Part shown: positions 34,301 to 43,328 of the stretch, piece by piece
How positions within the stretch are numbered: position 1 is the stretch's first letter
Layout: the number at the start of each line of letters is the position of its first letter
Assembly (NCBI RefSeq): GCF_047149785.1
Contig: NZ_BAAGBE010000001.1
Span: 248,001-312,000, forward strand
Direction: 5' to 3'
Length of the DNA stretch: 64,000 nt
Source: Nitrobacter sp047149785
Lineage (GTDB): Bacteria > Pseudomonadota > Alphaproteobacteria > Rhizobiales > Xanthobacteraceae
Program-made: the position numbers and the translations under genes
Notes under the pieces: generated by a model
Databases searched by the model: none
What the model saw: only the letters and a program-made list of their open reading frames with translations
Told to the model about the DNA's origin: nothing

Positions 34301-34523
34301 CGGAGAGCTGCGTTTCGATCGGAATCGTGATGTAGCGTTCGATCTCTTCGGCCGAGAGCCCCGCGCTTTGAGTGATCACATCCACCATCGGGGGAACGGG
34401 ATCTGGATAGGCTTCGATATTCAGCACCCTGAATGCCACGATGCCGCCGGCGAGGGTCATGATGAACATGACCAGCATGAGAATACGCTGCCTCAGCGCG
34501 AACGCGACGATCAGATGGATCAT
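31371..34523 (-). CDS. Heavy-metal RND efflux transporter (CzcA/CusA family)
   Basis: 1050 residues with the twelve-helix, two-large-loop plan of RND pumps. Helix 4 reads GAIDFGLIVDATVIMVE, close to the CzcA motif DFGxxxDGxxxxxE, with Ala in place of the second Gly; the two Asp and the Glu of the proton relay remain. The family exports divalent or monovalent metal ions from the periplasm or cytoplasm to the outside. Metal specificity cannot be read safely. It sits between its adaptor and its outer-membrane partner. Confidence 0.93.
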   Translation of the reverse strand: MIHLIVAFALRQRILMLVMFIMTLAGGIVAFRVLNIEAYPDPVPPMVDVITQSAGLSAEEIERYITIPIETQLSGVPNLHVMRTISLYGLSDVKLQFTYIYTYEEALQQVLNRLSQLSGLPDGVQPTISPVSPIGEIYRYRLVGPPGYSVLDLKTLQDWVLQRRFRAVPGIVDVVGWGGKTKTFELQVDLDKLIAHGLTLPQLLQTLRNSNLNVGGNIVNLGTQSAVVRGVGLIRSIDDINNTMLTQVGGNPVLVRDVATVIIGHQPRLGIAGQDNDDDIVEGIVLMRRGQQSTPTIERVKAEVERINTSGILPPGVRIERIYDRQDLIDITTHTVLHNMMAGILLIFVLQWLFLGNLRSALIVGATIPFALFFAIGIMVLRGESANLLSVGAIDFGLIVDATVIMVERIFRQLGHDASVPSPASGESSGFGGRLLAIYTAATSVNRSILFATGIIIAGFIPLFTMSGVEGHIFGPMAKTYAYAIAGGLLATFTVSPALSAILLPEHVEETETRLVRTLHRLYSPVLRLAVANRKTTAILALAVFILASVAMRFLGLEFLPKLEEGNLWIRATMPATISLQEGNGYANRMRKVIRSFPEVETVVSQHGRPDDGTDAAGSFNVEFFTPLKPIDQWRPGLDKEKLTEQIQARLESEFPGIEFNFSQYLQDNVAEQISGVKGENSIKVFGNDLQELTDTADKIKAVLATVPGITDLGVFASLGQPTIQIDIDRERAARYGLSPGDINSVIRTAVGGESAGDVYEPGSDRHFPIVVRLAPQYRQSAEAISKLTIGASGPKGITQIPLSEVARIQLVTGPSYIYREQQQRYLPIKFSVRDRDLGSTIKEAQQRIAREVRLPVGTHLEWVGEFRNLQEAIGRLQIVVPFSLAIIGLLLWINFTSVRDMLLALSVIPMAVIGGIFALFVTRIPFSVSAAIGFIALFGISVMNGILILSQYNQLIESGLQRIDAIVQAGEAQMRPVLMTCVIAGIGLLPAAMSTGIGSQVQKPLAVVVVGGMMVAPLVILVVLPALIALFSHRKAVATAAESALEPAE

Positions 34524-34542
34524 TGCGAGTTATCCGTCTTCA

Positions 34543-35796
34543 TCAGCCCTGGCTGGAAGTCATCCGGTCAATGAACAGGCTGCCGCGCGTGACGATCTTC
34601 TCGCCAGGACGGAGTCCGTCCAGCACCTGGATGAGCCGGCCGTCCGATTGTCCGAGCCTGATTTGACGCAATTCGACGGATTGGTCGTCGCCGACGACCC
34701 AGACCCGGGCGATGCTTCCCTCATAGATCACCGCCTCGAGAGGCGCGGCGGGCGTCGGCGCGCCCTCGCTGGTGACGACCGTGACGCTCGCAAACATCTC
34801 GGGTTTAAGCAGCCCGTCCGCGTTGTCGATGCTGGCGCGGACCAGAAGCCTTCGACTGTCCGGATCGATGCTTGGCGCGACGTAGTCGATCCGCGTCTCG
34901 AATACATGGTCGGGCCGGGTCATGACCTTGAAAGTCAGACGTTCGCCAATTCGCACCTTGGCGACGTCGGCCTCGCGGACATAAGCCACGACCCAGACTT
35001 TCGACGTATCCCCGACCAGGAACGCCGGATCGCTATCGCCAGCTCCGGCGCTGACATATTGTCCGGGGCCGACCTTGCGTTGCAAAACGGTGCCGGCCAG
35101 CGGCGCGTACACCGGAGCATCCGGCGTGAGCGTGCCCGTTTTCTCGAAAGCATCGATTTCCGCGTCGGTTTTTCCGACCAGCCGCAATCGGTTGCGCGCG
35201 GCCTCGAGGGCGATTTCCGCTGAACGGGAATCATTCTCCGCGGCCGTAAGATTGGCCTGGGCTTCCTGCCATTCTCGCTGCGACGCTGCCTTGTCCTTCG
35301 CCAGGTTCGACATCCGTCGTTCGACGATCTGCGCGAGATTGACCTGGGAAGCCGCCTTGTTCCGGCTTGTCAGGGCGACAAGGAAATCCTTCTGGGCATC
35401 GACGGAGTCCGCCGCCGCAATCACAAAGAGAAGCTGTCCTTTCTGAACGTGGTCGCCGGGCGCAGCCATCAATTTTGTCACCCGGCCCGCATATGGCGCG
35501 AAGACGCGGGTTGACAGGTTCTGATCGATTGCGATCTTTCCTTCGGTGCGGAATTCGGAACGGAATGCATGCTGCTCGACGGGCTTCACCGTCAGGGTGC
35601 CCCATTGCGATGCCGTAAGATGCAACTTTCCGTCAGCCCGCTTGATTTCGCTGTCCAGCGCTGGATTGCGGGTGGCGCTGCCGCGATCGATCCCCAGGAC
35701 GACCGCAGCCATCACGACCACGGCCAGTGCGGTCGTCAGGCCTATGACAGCTCGCGGGATTGTCCGCGCGCGCCGGAGTGACGCCAGACGACGCAT
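34543..35796 (-). CDS. Periplasmic adaptor (membrane fusion) protein of the RND pump
   Basis: 417 residues: an N-terminal signal-anchor (about 14-38), a lipoyl/biotinyl-like half (PYAGRVTKLMAAPGDHVQKGQLLF), an alpha-hairpin (about 140-210), the second lipoyl half (APLAGTVLQRKVGPGQYV) and a beta-barrel domain, the CusB/CzcB plan. It joins the inner-membrane pump to the channel. First gene of the three-gene operon, divergent from the response regulator. Confidence 0.92.
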   Translation of the reverse strand: MRRLASLRRARTIPRAVIGLTTALAVVVMAAVVLGIDRGSATRNPALDSEIKRADGKLHLTASQWGTLTVKPVEQHAFRSEFRTEGKIAIDQNLSTRVFAPYAGRVTKLMAAPGDHVQKGQLLFVIAAADSVDAQKDFLVALTSRNKAASQVNLAQIVERRMSNLAKDKAASQREWQEAQANLTAAENDSRSAEIALEAARNRLRLVGKTDAEIDAFEKTGTLTPDAPVYAPLAGTVLQRKVGPGQYVSAGAGDSDPAFLVGDTSKVWVVAYVREADVAKVRIGERLTFKVMTRPDHVFETRIDYVAPSIDPDSRRLLVRASIDNADGLLKPEMFASVTVVTSEGAPTPAAPLEAVIYEGSIARVWVVGDDQSVELRQIRLGQSDGRLIQVLDGLRPGEKIVTRGSLFIDRMTSSQG

Positions 35797-35966
35797 TACT
35801 TCGTATCTCCACTGTTTCGCGCGCTATCGGATATCCCGAGGGCGGCCTGCTTCGTTCGGAATCGATAATTTTTATGTCGGCTCAAGATATCGCCCGTTCA
35901 TGCAATAGGCTGACGGGCATGATACCTCAATCCGATGCGCGGCATATCTGCTATAGGAGTTGCATC

Positions 35967-36019
35967 TTACGGCAGCCTTACAGTGACGGTCATGTCAGCT
36001 ACATTACACGCAGCTTACA
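35967..36019. promoter_or_regulatory. Two pairs of TTAC direct repeats between pump and regulator
   Basis: TTAC-N7-TTACA at 35967-35982 and again at 36004-36019, 37 bases apart. An 11-base period of direct repeats is the usual binding pattern of OmpR/PhoB-type response regulators such as the one at 36110. The 313-base region between the divergent genes holds nothing else clear. Confidence 0.6.
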
Positions 36020-36109
36020 GGCTGTCCCGCGCGAGGCCGAAATGACAGCAAGACCCGCTCTTCTGCGGTGGGTCACGCCGGCGACAGGATTGAGGAGGCC
36101 GTCGCACCC

Positions 36110-36784
36110 ATGAGAGTGTTGATTGTCGAGGACAGCGAGGAGCTGGCCGATCTTCTGGCGCAGGGGTTGGGGGCGGCCGGATACGAGACCGACGTTCTCG
36201 CCAATGTCGCTGACGCTCTCAGTGCGCTTGGAACGACCCGTTACGCGGCTTTGATTCTCGATCTCGGCCTGCCTGACGGCGACGGCCTTTCGATCCTGCG
36301 TGAGCTGCGGCACCGCAAGGACCCCCTTCCGGTCCTCGTGCTCACGGCGCGGGGCGGCGTGGAGGATCGGGTCAGCGGGCTGCGCAGCGGCGCGGACGAC
36401 TATCTTGTCAAACCCTTTTCCTTTGACGAGCTTGTGGCGCGTCTCGAAGCACTGCTCAGGCGCCCGGGGCATTTGCTCGGCAGTTCGCTGCATCTCGCCA
36501 ACGTGACTTTCGATACCGAAGGCCGGCAGGCGTTTGTTGACATGGAGCCGCAGAACCTTTCCGCCCGGGAAATCGCGGTGCTCGAGCTGCTGTTGCGCCG
36601 GAAAGGTAGCGTCGTCTCCAAGAAACTTCTCGAGGACCAGATCTTCGGTCTCACCGGAGATGTCGCCTCCAACGCGGTCGAGGTCTATGTGCATCGCCTG
36701 CGCAAGCAGCTTCTGGATATCGGAGCAAAGGTAAGGATCACCACGGTTCGGGGAGTCGGCTATGTGATGATGGAGAGTGACTAG
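36110..36784 (+). CDS. OmpR-family response regulator
   Basis: 224 residues: receiver domain (1-112) with the phosphorylation Asp in LILDLGLPDGDG, acidic pair in VEDSEE and Lys in YLVKPF; then an OmpR/PhoB winged helix (about 130-222) ending RTTVRGVGYVM-like. GGAGG lies 11 bases before the ATG. Closest in style to the QseB/PmrA/CopR group. It most likely controls the divergent efflux operon and itself through the TTAC repeats. The TAG stop is inside an R1 repeat, which separates it from its kinase gene. Confidence 0.92.
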   Translation: MRVLIVEDSEELADLLAQGLGAAGYETDVLANVADALSALGTTRYAALILDLGLPDGDGLSILRELRHRKDPLPVLVLTARGGVEDRVSGLRSGADDYLVKPFSFDELVARLEALLRRPGHLLGSSLHLANVTFDTEGRQAFVDMEPQNLSAREIAVLELLLRRKGSVVSKKLLEDQIFGLTGDVASNAVEVYVHRLRKQLLDIGAKVRITTVRGVGYVMMESD

Positions 36785-36880
36785 AGTTTCGCTTCCGAAT
36801 GAATCGCAAGCGAAGCTCCGGATGTTGTTTTGATGCGTTTTCTTCACGCGAACCGATATCCATTCGCCCGAAAACGCTAT
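36782..36880 (-). repeat. Dispersed repeat family R1, full copy between regulator and kinase
   Basis: TAGAGTTTCGCTTCCGAATGAATCGCAAGCGAAGC hairpin region, gcgttttcttcacgcgaaccg core and gaaaacgctat end. It lies in the 282-base gap between response regulator and kinase, which are normally adjacent. Bases 36881-37066 hold nothing I recognise. Confidence 0.85.
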
Positions 36881-37066
36881 GGTCAGGCGAACTTCTGAAT
36901 CCGCACGGGTTGCCCCTTTGATTCCGAGGTTCGCATCGAAGGCTGCCGGAAGGACATGCGGACTTCGGAATCGGGACACTATAAATTTTCCAGTGCCCTT
37001 TCGAATCGGAAGTTCGCTCCGGAAGGCGCTGCACAATGAGGCCGAACTTCAGATTCAGGGCACGAG

Positions 37067-38452
37067 ATGGCGCTGCGAAAATCCATCCTGTCGCGCATTG
37101 TCGCTCTTCATGTCGTCGCGGTGATTGCCGCGGCCGTTCTGCTGCGATCCGTGTTGCACTGGTCGCTGGCATCGGATGTCGCAGAACTCCAACTGAATAC
37201 GATGGCGGCTCAGATCAAGATCTTCGCGAGCCACCTGAAGGTGCAGCCGGCGGGAGGATGGTCTTTGCGCCTTCCAGAGGGCGTGCGCGACCAGTATTCC
37301 GATAAATACGGTCGATACGCGTATGCGATCGTCGATGACGCGGGCGCGGTGATTTTCTCGTCGCGCCCGAACAAGCAGCCGCTGTTTGCCATTGATCGGA
37401 ACGCGACCGGAATTGTCCCGCACAAAGCGCGAACTCCCGGCGGAGAAAAGACGATCGCCGGAGCCAGCAGCCGCAAGGATATTGACGGCCATTCCGTCTG
37501 GATACAGGTTGCGGAAGAATTGTCGCATCGCGACGTGATCGTCGACGACGTTCTCGCCAACTTCCTGCGGCAGGTCGTCTGGATAATCGTTCCGGTACTG
37601 CTTCTCCTGCTCGGCGCCGACCTCATTATTTTCCGACTGGCGATCAGGCCGCTACACAGGGCCTCGGACCGCGCGAAGCATATCAGTCCGACGCGCCTTG
37701 ATGTCCGCTTGCCAATGGACGACATGCCTCGCGAGATTCTGCCTCTCGTCGAAGCGATCAATCAGGCTCTCGACCGGCTGGCGCTGGGTTTTCGCCGCCA
37801 GCGTGAGTTTGCCGCCGATGCGGCGCATGAACTACGGACGCCGCTCGCCATTCTCCGCACGAGGATCGAGACCCTCCCGCATAGCGATGCGAGCCGCGCG
37901 TTGGGGCGCGACGTCGAGAATATGAGCAGGGTGGTAGGCCAGTTGCTCGACGCGACGGAGCTTGAAACGGCGATCGTCGATCCGGAAGACGTCGCGGACC
38001 TTCACAATGTTTGTGTTGAGGTTGCAGAGTTCATCGCTCCGCTGGCGTTGAAGCGGGGCAAGAGCATCGAATTGACATGCGCTGACGAGCCCGTTCTCGT
38101 CAAGGGAAATGAGGAGATGATCCGGCGCGCGACGCGAAATGTCGTCGAGAACGCTCTCCATCACACCCCCGAGGGCACCGCCATCGAGATCATCGTCGGC
38201 TCCGAGGGATCTATCAGTGTTATCGACAATGGCGACGGTGTGCCTCTGGCGGATCGTGAATCGATCTTCCAGCGGTTCTGGCGAAGATCCTCGCGCGCAA
38301 GCGGGGGCGCGGGATTAGGATTGTCGATCGTCAAGAAGATTGTAGAAGCGCATTTTGGGAGCATTGCTGTCGAGGATGGCCCCGATCACGGCGCCAAATT
38401 CATCATGCGTTTTCCCCTCTCGCCGTCGGGAGGGATCGGCCGCTCCAGCTAG
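37067..38452 (+). CDS. Sensor histidine kinase
   Basis: 461 residues: two membrane helices (about 10-32 and 165-190) bound a periplasmic sensor part, then HAMP (about 190-240), the H-box FAADAAHELRTPLAI with the phospho-His, N-box NVVENALHHTP, and G boxes DNGDGV and GGAGLGLSIVKK. It is the QseC/PmrB kind and the natural partner of the regulator before it, sensing a periplasmic signal such as a metal. Its TAG stop is the start of another R1-like repeat fragment. Confidence 0.92.
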   Translation: MALRKSILSRIVALHVVAVIAAAVLLRSVLHWSLASDVAELQLNTMAAQIKIFASHLKVQPAGGWSLRLPEGVRDQYSDKYGRYAYAIVDDAGAVIFSSRPNKQPLFAIDRNATGIVPHKARTPGGEKTIAGASSRKDIDGHSVWIQVAEELSHRDVIVDDVLANFLRQVVWIIVPVLLLLLGADLIIFRLAIRPLHRASDRAKHISPTRLDVRLPMDDMPREILPLVEAINQALDRLALGFRRQREFAADAAHELRTPLAILRTRIETLPHSDASRALGRDVENMSRVVGQLLDATELETAIVDPEDVADLHNVCVEVAEFIAPLALKRGKSIELTCADEPVLVKGNEEMIRRATRNVVENALHHTPEGTAIEIIVGSEGSISVIDNGDGVPLADRESIFQRFWRRSSRASGGAGLGLSIVKKIVEAHFGSIAVEDGPDHGAKFIMRFPLSPSGGIGRSS

Positions 38453-38480
38453 AGCCTTTTCGCTTCCGACGCCACGTCGC
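38450..38480 (+). repeat. R1-like repeat end fragment
   Basis: TAGAGCCTTTTCGCTTCCGACG begins at the kinase stop codon and repeats ...CGCTTCCGACGCCACG twice in tandem; the rest of the element is missing. Confidence 0.55.
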
Positions 38481-38565
38481 TTCCGACGCCACGATAGCTG
38501 AGACCAATCCGCCAGGACGGTCGTTGTAGACAATCTTCGTCATATTCAACTGTCGGGACGGCAGG

Positions 38566-38802
38566 TTAATCGAACTCGACCCCAATTCGCGTTTCCTTTC
38601 GCCAGACCAGGCGGCACTTATGGATATGGTCCCCCTTGAGGTGAAGATTAAACCTGTCCGGAACGCCTACGGAGCTTGCTACGTCGAGCGTCGCGCCTTT
38701 TTCGGAGAGATTCCGGATTGTGCAGTCGATTGCTCCGCCGCCGAACTCGATCGAGGCGCCCTTGAAAGTCCGGTGTCGAACTGCTTTTCGCCGCTCCAGC
38801 AA
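38566..38802 (-). CDS. PilZ domain protein
   Basis: 78 residues forming one PilZ domain: ERRKAVRHR at the start (RxxxR) and IRNLSEKGATL (N/DxSxxG) in the first strand, the two motifs that bind cyclic di-GMP. I take a TTG start at 38802 because AGGAGG lies 5 bases upstream; the longer frame has no ribosome site. A stand-alone PilZ protein may control motility, polymer making or transcription. The GGDEF/EAL protein at 51 kb could set its ligand level. Confidence 0.85.
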   Translation of the reverse strand: MLERRKAVRHRTFKGASIEFGGGAIDCTIRNLSEKGATLDVASSVGVPDRFNLHLKGDHIHKCRLVWRKETRIGVEFD

Positions 38803-39049
38803 GATTACCTCCTGCAATAGAGAAACCGACAGGCCACGGAACCGCCGGCGACTAAGCGATCAAAAAAATGGCTGGAGTAGGACAGGGCGGCAAGCAGGCG
38901 GCGGCCCGTTGGCGACTGCGGAATACGGAAGCGCGGACAATCAGGCTCCGCGACGGCCGACCGTCCGGGACCGCCGGATTCATTAAGCCCGGTCGGTTCG
39001 ACGACGCTGCGCCGGTCGGTGGAGGGGGCGAGGTATGAGCCGCGTGCCG

Positions 39050-39136
39050 TCAATCCTTTTGGAGCGCATCGTATGCGTGTGCGAAGAACACGACGAGACT
39101 GACGAACAGCAGGGCGGCAATTGTGGTTTCCATCAT
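39050..39136 (-). CDS. Small single-helix membrane protein (28 aa)
   Basis: MMETTIAALLFVSLVVFFAH... followed by a short polar tail (AYDALQKD). The frame has a double ATG with AGGGGAAG in front and one clear membrane helix. Too short for usual gene calling; the ribosome site and the helix support it. Function unknown. The 319 bases between 39137 and 39455 hold nothing else I can name. Confidence 0.55.
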   Translation of the reverse strand: MMETTIAALLFVSLVVFFAHAYDALQKD

Positions 39137-39455
39137 GGCGCTTCCCCTTATGGTTTTCGGGGACAATAGGCCGTCGAATGTTTCAACAGGACTTCGTCGG
39201 TCGGGTAAAATGGTTTCTTGACTACCAGTTTGCTACCACGGTCGTATCTTCCTATCCGCTGGACAAGAAAACAGGGCGGGCCCTCCCGGCCTTGGGATCG
39301 GTTTGATTGGAAAGAATGTGGCGCCGGCACTGCCGCAGGTTCCAATGGGATGACAACGCGGGCAGTTATAATGTCCCGAAGACGCCCGGCTGCGCCTGCA
39401 TCCGCCATATTCCCGGGGATGCCCGGCCGGTCGGCGGGTGTCGGACGGCTTCGGA

Positions 39456-39662
39456 TCAGGCCCTCCCAGGCCTGCGTTTCATCTCCGTCTCGATTTCACC
39501 GATGGCCTGGCGCAATGCGTACAGCGCTCGTTCATCGACCTCGAATGCGATGGCGCCAAGTTCGGTCGTCGCCAACTCGATGGCGTAACGGCCGTCGGGC
39601 CGGATCAACGGCCGCGAAGCGGTCACGACGACAACACTCAGTTGGTTGGGCATGATGTCCAT
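39456..39662 (-). CDS. Small conserved-looking hypothetical protein (68 aa)
   Basis: 68 residues from MDIMPNQLSVVVVT to a basic end, with AAGG 7 bases before the ATG. The middle (RYAIELATTELGAIAFEVDERALYALRQAIGEIE) looks like a beta-beta-alpha unit. No family assigned; composition and ribosome site make it a likely real gene. Antisense frames here lack any such support. Confidence 0.5.
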   Translation of the reverse strand: MDIMPNQLSVVVVTASRPLIRPDGRYAIELATTELGAIAFEVDERALYALRQAIGEIETEMKRRPGRA

Positions 39663-39837
39663 CGGAAGGCCTTCGGATGGGATTGCGAGGGCGGTCAAAT
39701 CAGGCCGATCATGCTTTTTCTACGGCGAAGAGTCGAGGGCGAAGGAATAGTCGTGGTTTGCCTGCTCCCAAGCAAAGTTCGCTTCGTCGAGGCCTGGAAT
39801 CCTTCACTGTCTCATGGAAACGGTGAAGGACGCCTGG

Positions 39838-39896
39838 GTCTTGATCGGCGCGTTTTCGTCACGCGAACCGGTATCCGCTCCGCTCGAAGCGCTATA
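39838..39896 (-). repeat. Dispersed repeat family R1, partial copy
   Basis: gcgcgttttcgtcacgcgaaccggtatccgctccgctcgaagcgctata. It is in the gene-free stretch 39663-40098, which otherwise shows no gene. Confidence 0.7.
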
Positions 39897-40098
39897 ATTG
39901 GACGCGGCAGGCCACCTCGAGGAATGGGTAAGGAGATCGTAACCTCGTTCCTCTGCGAATGCGTCACGTTCGGATTTCTTGCATTGTATCGTTAATCTTC
40001 GTGTCGATTGTATCCGTGCGTCGGGGTCTTTGCGCGCGACCCCATCAGCATCGGTCGAAGCGTCGTCTCTGCAAGGGCTGTTGAAAGATGGGTGATCG

Positions 40099-40122
40099 AA
40101 AAAAGCCCCGCCGAAGCGGGGC
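40099..40122 (-). terminator. Intrinsic terminator of csbD
   Basis: On the minus strand GCCCCG-CTTCGG-CGGGGC followed by TTTTTT. A clear intrinsic terminator 28 bases past the csbD stop. Confidence 0.9.
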
Positions 40123-40149
40123 AGAATTCTTTTAATTAAATTCATTTCA

Positions 40150-40378
40150 TTAATCGGGCCATGACTGCTTGCCGTACCAGGCGTCCACTTCCTTCTTGAT
40201 CTGGTCTTTCTGGTAGCCGTACCGCTGCTGCAGTTTACCTTCGAGCTGCTCGCGCCGGCCGGCGATCTGATTGAGATCGTCGTCGGTCAGCTTGCCCCAT
40301 TGCTCCTGCAGCCAATAACAGAGGAGGCACCTTGCCCTTGATCTGCTTCCAGTTTCCTTCGACGCGGTTCCAATCCAT
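40150..40378 (-). pseudogene. Frameshifted csbD-like gene
   Basis: The two halves of a CsbD stress protein are in different frames. The first reads MDWNRVEGNWKQIKGKV, the second EQWGKLTDDDLNQIAGRREQLEGKL... to a normal end. Between them lies an extra CTCCTCTGTTATTGGCTGC (19 bases, about 40312-40330); removing it gives GKVQEQWGKL and an intact 69-residue protein, the family's usual length. The insert starts with CTCCT and is followed by AGGAG. It could also be a sequencing fault, but 19 extra bases make that less likely. Confidence 0.8.
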
Positions 40379-40531
40379 TGGGTTATGGAAGAGAACTCGA
40401 ATCGGCTCAAGCTTGTTCCGGGATTTTTTGTAAACGTCGCAAGGCGCGCGGGAAAGAACGGGTTGCGCGAGACTGGGTTGGACATCCGAAACCAACCGTC
40501 GTCTCGCGCGCCCCGGCGTGCAGACAGAGGG

Positions 40532-42073
<1,542 letters not shown>

Positions 42074-42484
42074 GTGTCGTGCTCCTTCCGTCCTCTAACT
42101 AGCTTGTGTTCGTTCCTGAGTTCTATCGCTGCATTCGACTTTCCCGACTTTGCGAGATTTGTTTTTGCTTTCCTTTCCTGGAAGTTCCTTGAAGTCTTTT
42201 CGGGATGATATTCCCTGGATCTTTGGATTCTTTTTCGGATTCCCTTTTGTCTTGGGATTCCTTCGGACTTTTTGTCATGTGTTTATTATGTGCTGTACCG
42301 TTCTCGTCTCGCCGAACTTACCGGTGCCGGCTTCGCCAGAACCCGTCCAGTTGTCGACAAGAGCGACGGACTTGCTGCCGAGGGAGCGAAGTCCAAGTCG
42401 CCGACGCCAAGCTCAATCAAGTTTGGCGTAAAGCTTTTTGCGGCTGCAACGCAATCAATCCGCCTCTCGTCCGATGCCTGACGC
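42074..42484 (-). other. Purine-rich leader of nxrB
   Basis: 410 bases with no gene. Read as nxrB leader it is rich in A and G, with repeated GGGAATC / GGGATTC-like units (several between 42200 and 42270), far lower in GC than its surroundings. It probably holds the nxrB promoter and an unstructured 5' leader. Confidence 0.45.
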
Positions 42485-43243
42485 CTAGGCGGCAGATCCG
42501 ACCTTGGTTTCCTGCGTTTTCTCAGCGAGCTTCTGCGGCCGCGTCGTAGCGAGCGCGCCTGTCTCCACGCCCGCATCGACATCCGCGAGCGATGCGGCCT
42601 CGAGATCCGGCCTGCGAGAGGCGGTCAAACGCCGGAACGCCTGCGCCAATGCGGCGAAGAATCTTACGGCCGAACCGCGTAGCGTGTCCAATAACATCAC
42701 CGTGCTCTCGCTCGGTATCAGGATGGACGCGATGCCAGAACCGACCGAGGCTCTATGCAAGACCAGGGGCGCGCGACAAGCAGCAGCCCTGGCTTCGAAC
42801 TGTTCGTGATCATTATCATTATGCGGTATCGCCACCGGCAACTGCAGCACCGTGGCAGTTTGGCCCGGCGCCAACTTATTGATCTTCAAAATTTTTCCAT
42901 CTGGAAATTCCAGCGCATCGTGTTGGACGTACGGATCGTTGGTATCGACCTGCCGGAAGCTTGCGACCTTGCAATCCACCTGGGCCTTGCCGAAAATTCT
43001 CGTGCCGAAAAGGCGTAAATGGAAAGCGCGATCGTATCGGACGTTGTCGTCGAACGCGAGTTCGGTTCCGGGCAACAGGCAGACCGCCATTTCCGGCGGA
43101 TTGTCATGAATGACTAACCTGGAGCCGAGTTCGCCCACGGCGGCAAAACCCCGTGCTTTCGATCTCGCGAGTTCCATCGTAACCAGCTTGTCGGCGACCC
43201 TGGCGGGCCGTGAGGAGACGTGATGCAGGCTGTAATCGCACAT
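42485..43243 (-). CDS. Conserved hypothetical protein (MCDYSLHH type)
   Basis: 252 residues starting MCDYSLHHVSSRPARVADKLV, with GAGGAG 6 bases before the ATG. The first 150 residues are beta-rich and repeat blocks such as FAAVGELGSRL and VCLLPGTELAF. The second half is Ala-rich and helical. Proteins opening MCDYSLH are found in Bradyrhizobiaceae; no function is known to me. Placed between a molybdoenzyme gene and nxrB on one strand, it may be co-transcribed with them. Confidence 0.7.
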   Translation of the reverse strand: MCDYSLHHVSSRPARVADKLVTMELARSKARGFAAVGELGSRLVIHDNPPEMAVCLLPGTELAFDDNVRYDRAFHLRLFGTRIFGKAQVDCKVASFRQVDTNDPYVQHDALEFPDGKILKINKLAPGQTATVLQLPVAIPHNDNDHEQFEARAAACRAPLVLHRASVGSGIASILIPSESTVMLLDTLRGSAVRFFAALAQAFRRLTASRRPDLEAASLADVDAGVETGALATTRPQKLAEKTQETKVGSAA

Positions 43244-43328
43244 GGAGCACTCCTCGTAATTCGAGCCGCGCATTTCAGGCCCTAACCTCGCCATGCCTGC
43301 TTGGTTCCGCGTCTTTTTCAGAATCCTG

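Noticed and set aside
29805..38452. Insertion sequence or integrative element carrying the efflux genes
   Set aside because: No transposase, integrase, terminal repeats or tRNA target seen in or around the block.
40379..40531. Remnant of nxrC/narJ after nxrB
   Set aside because: No recognisable NarJ-like residues in any frame.
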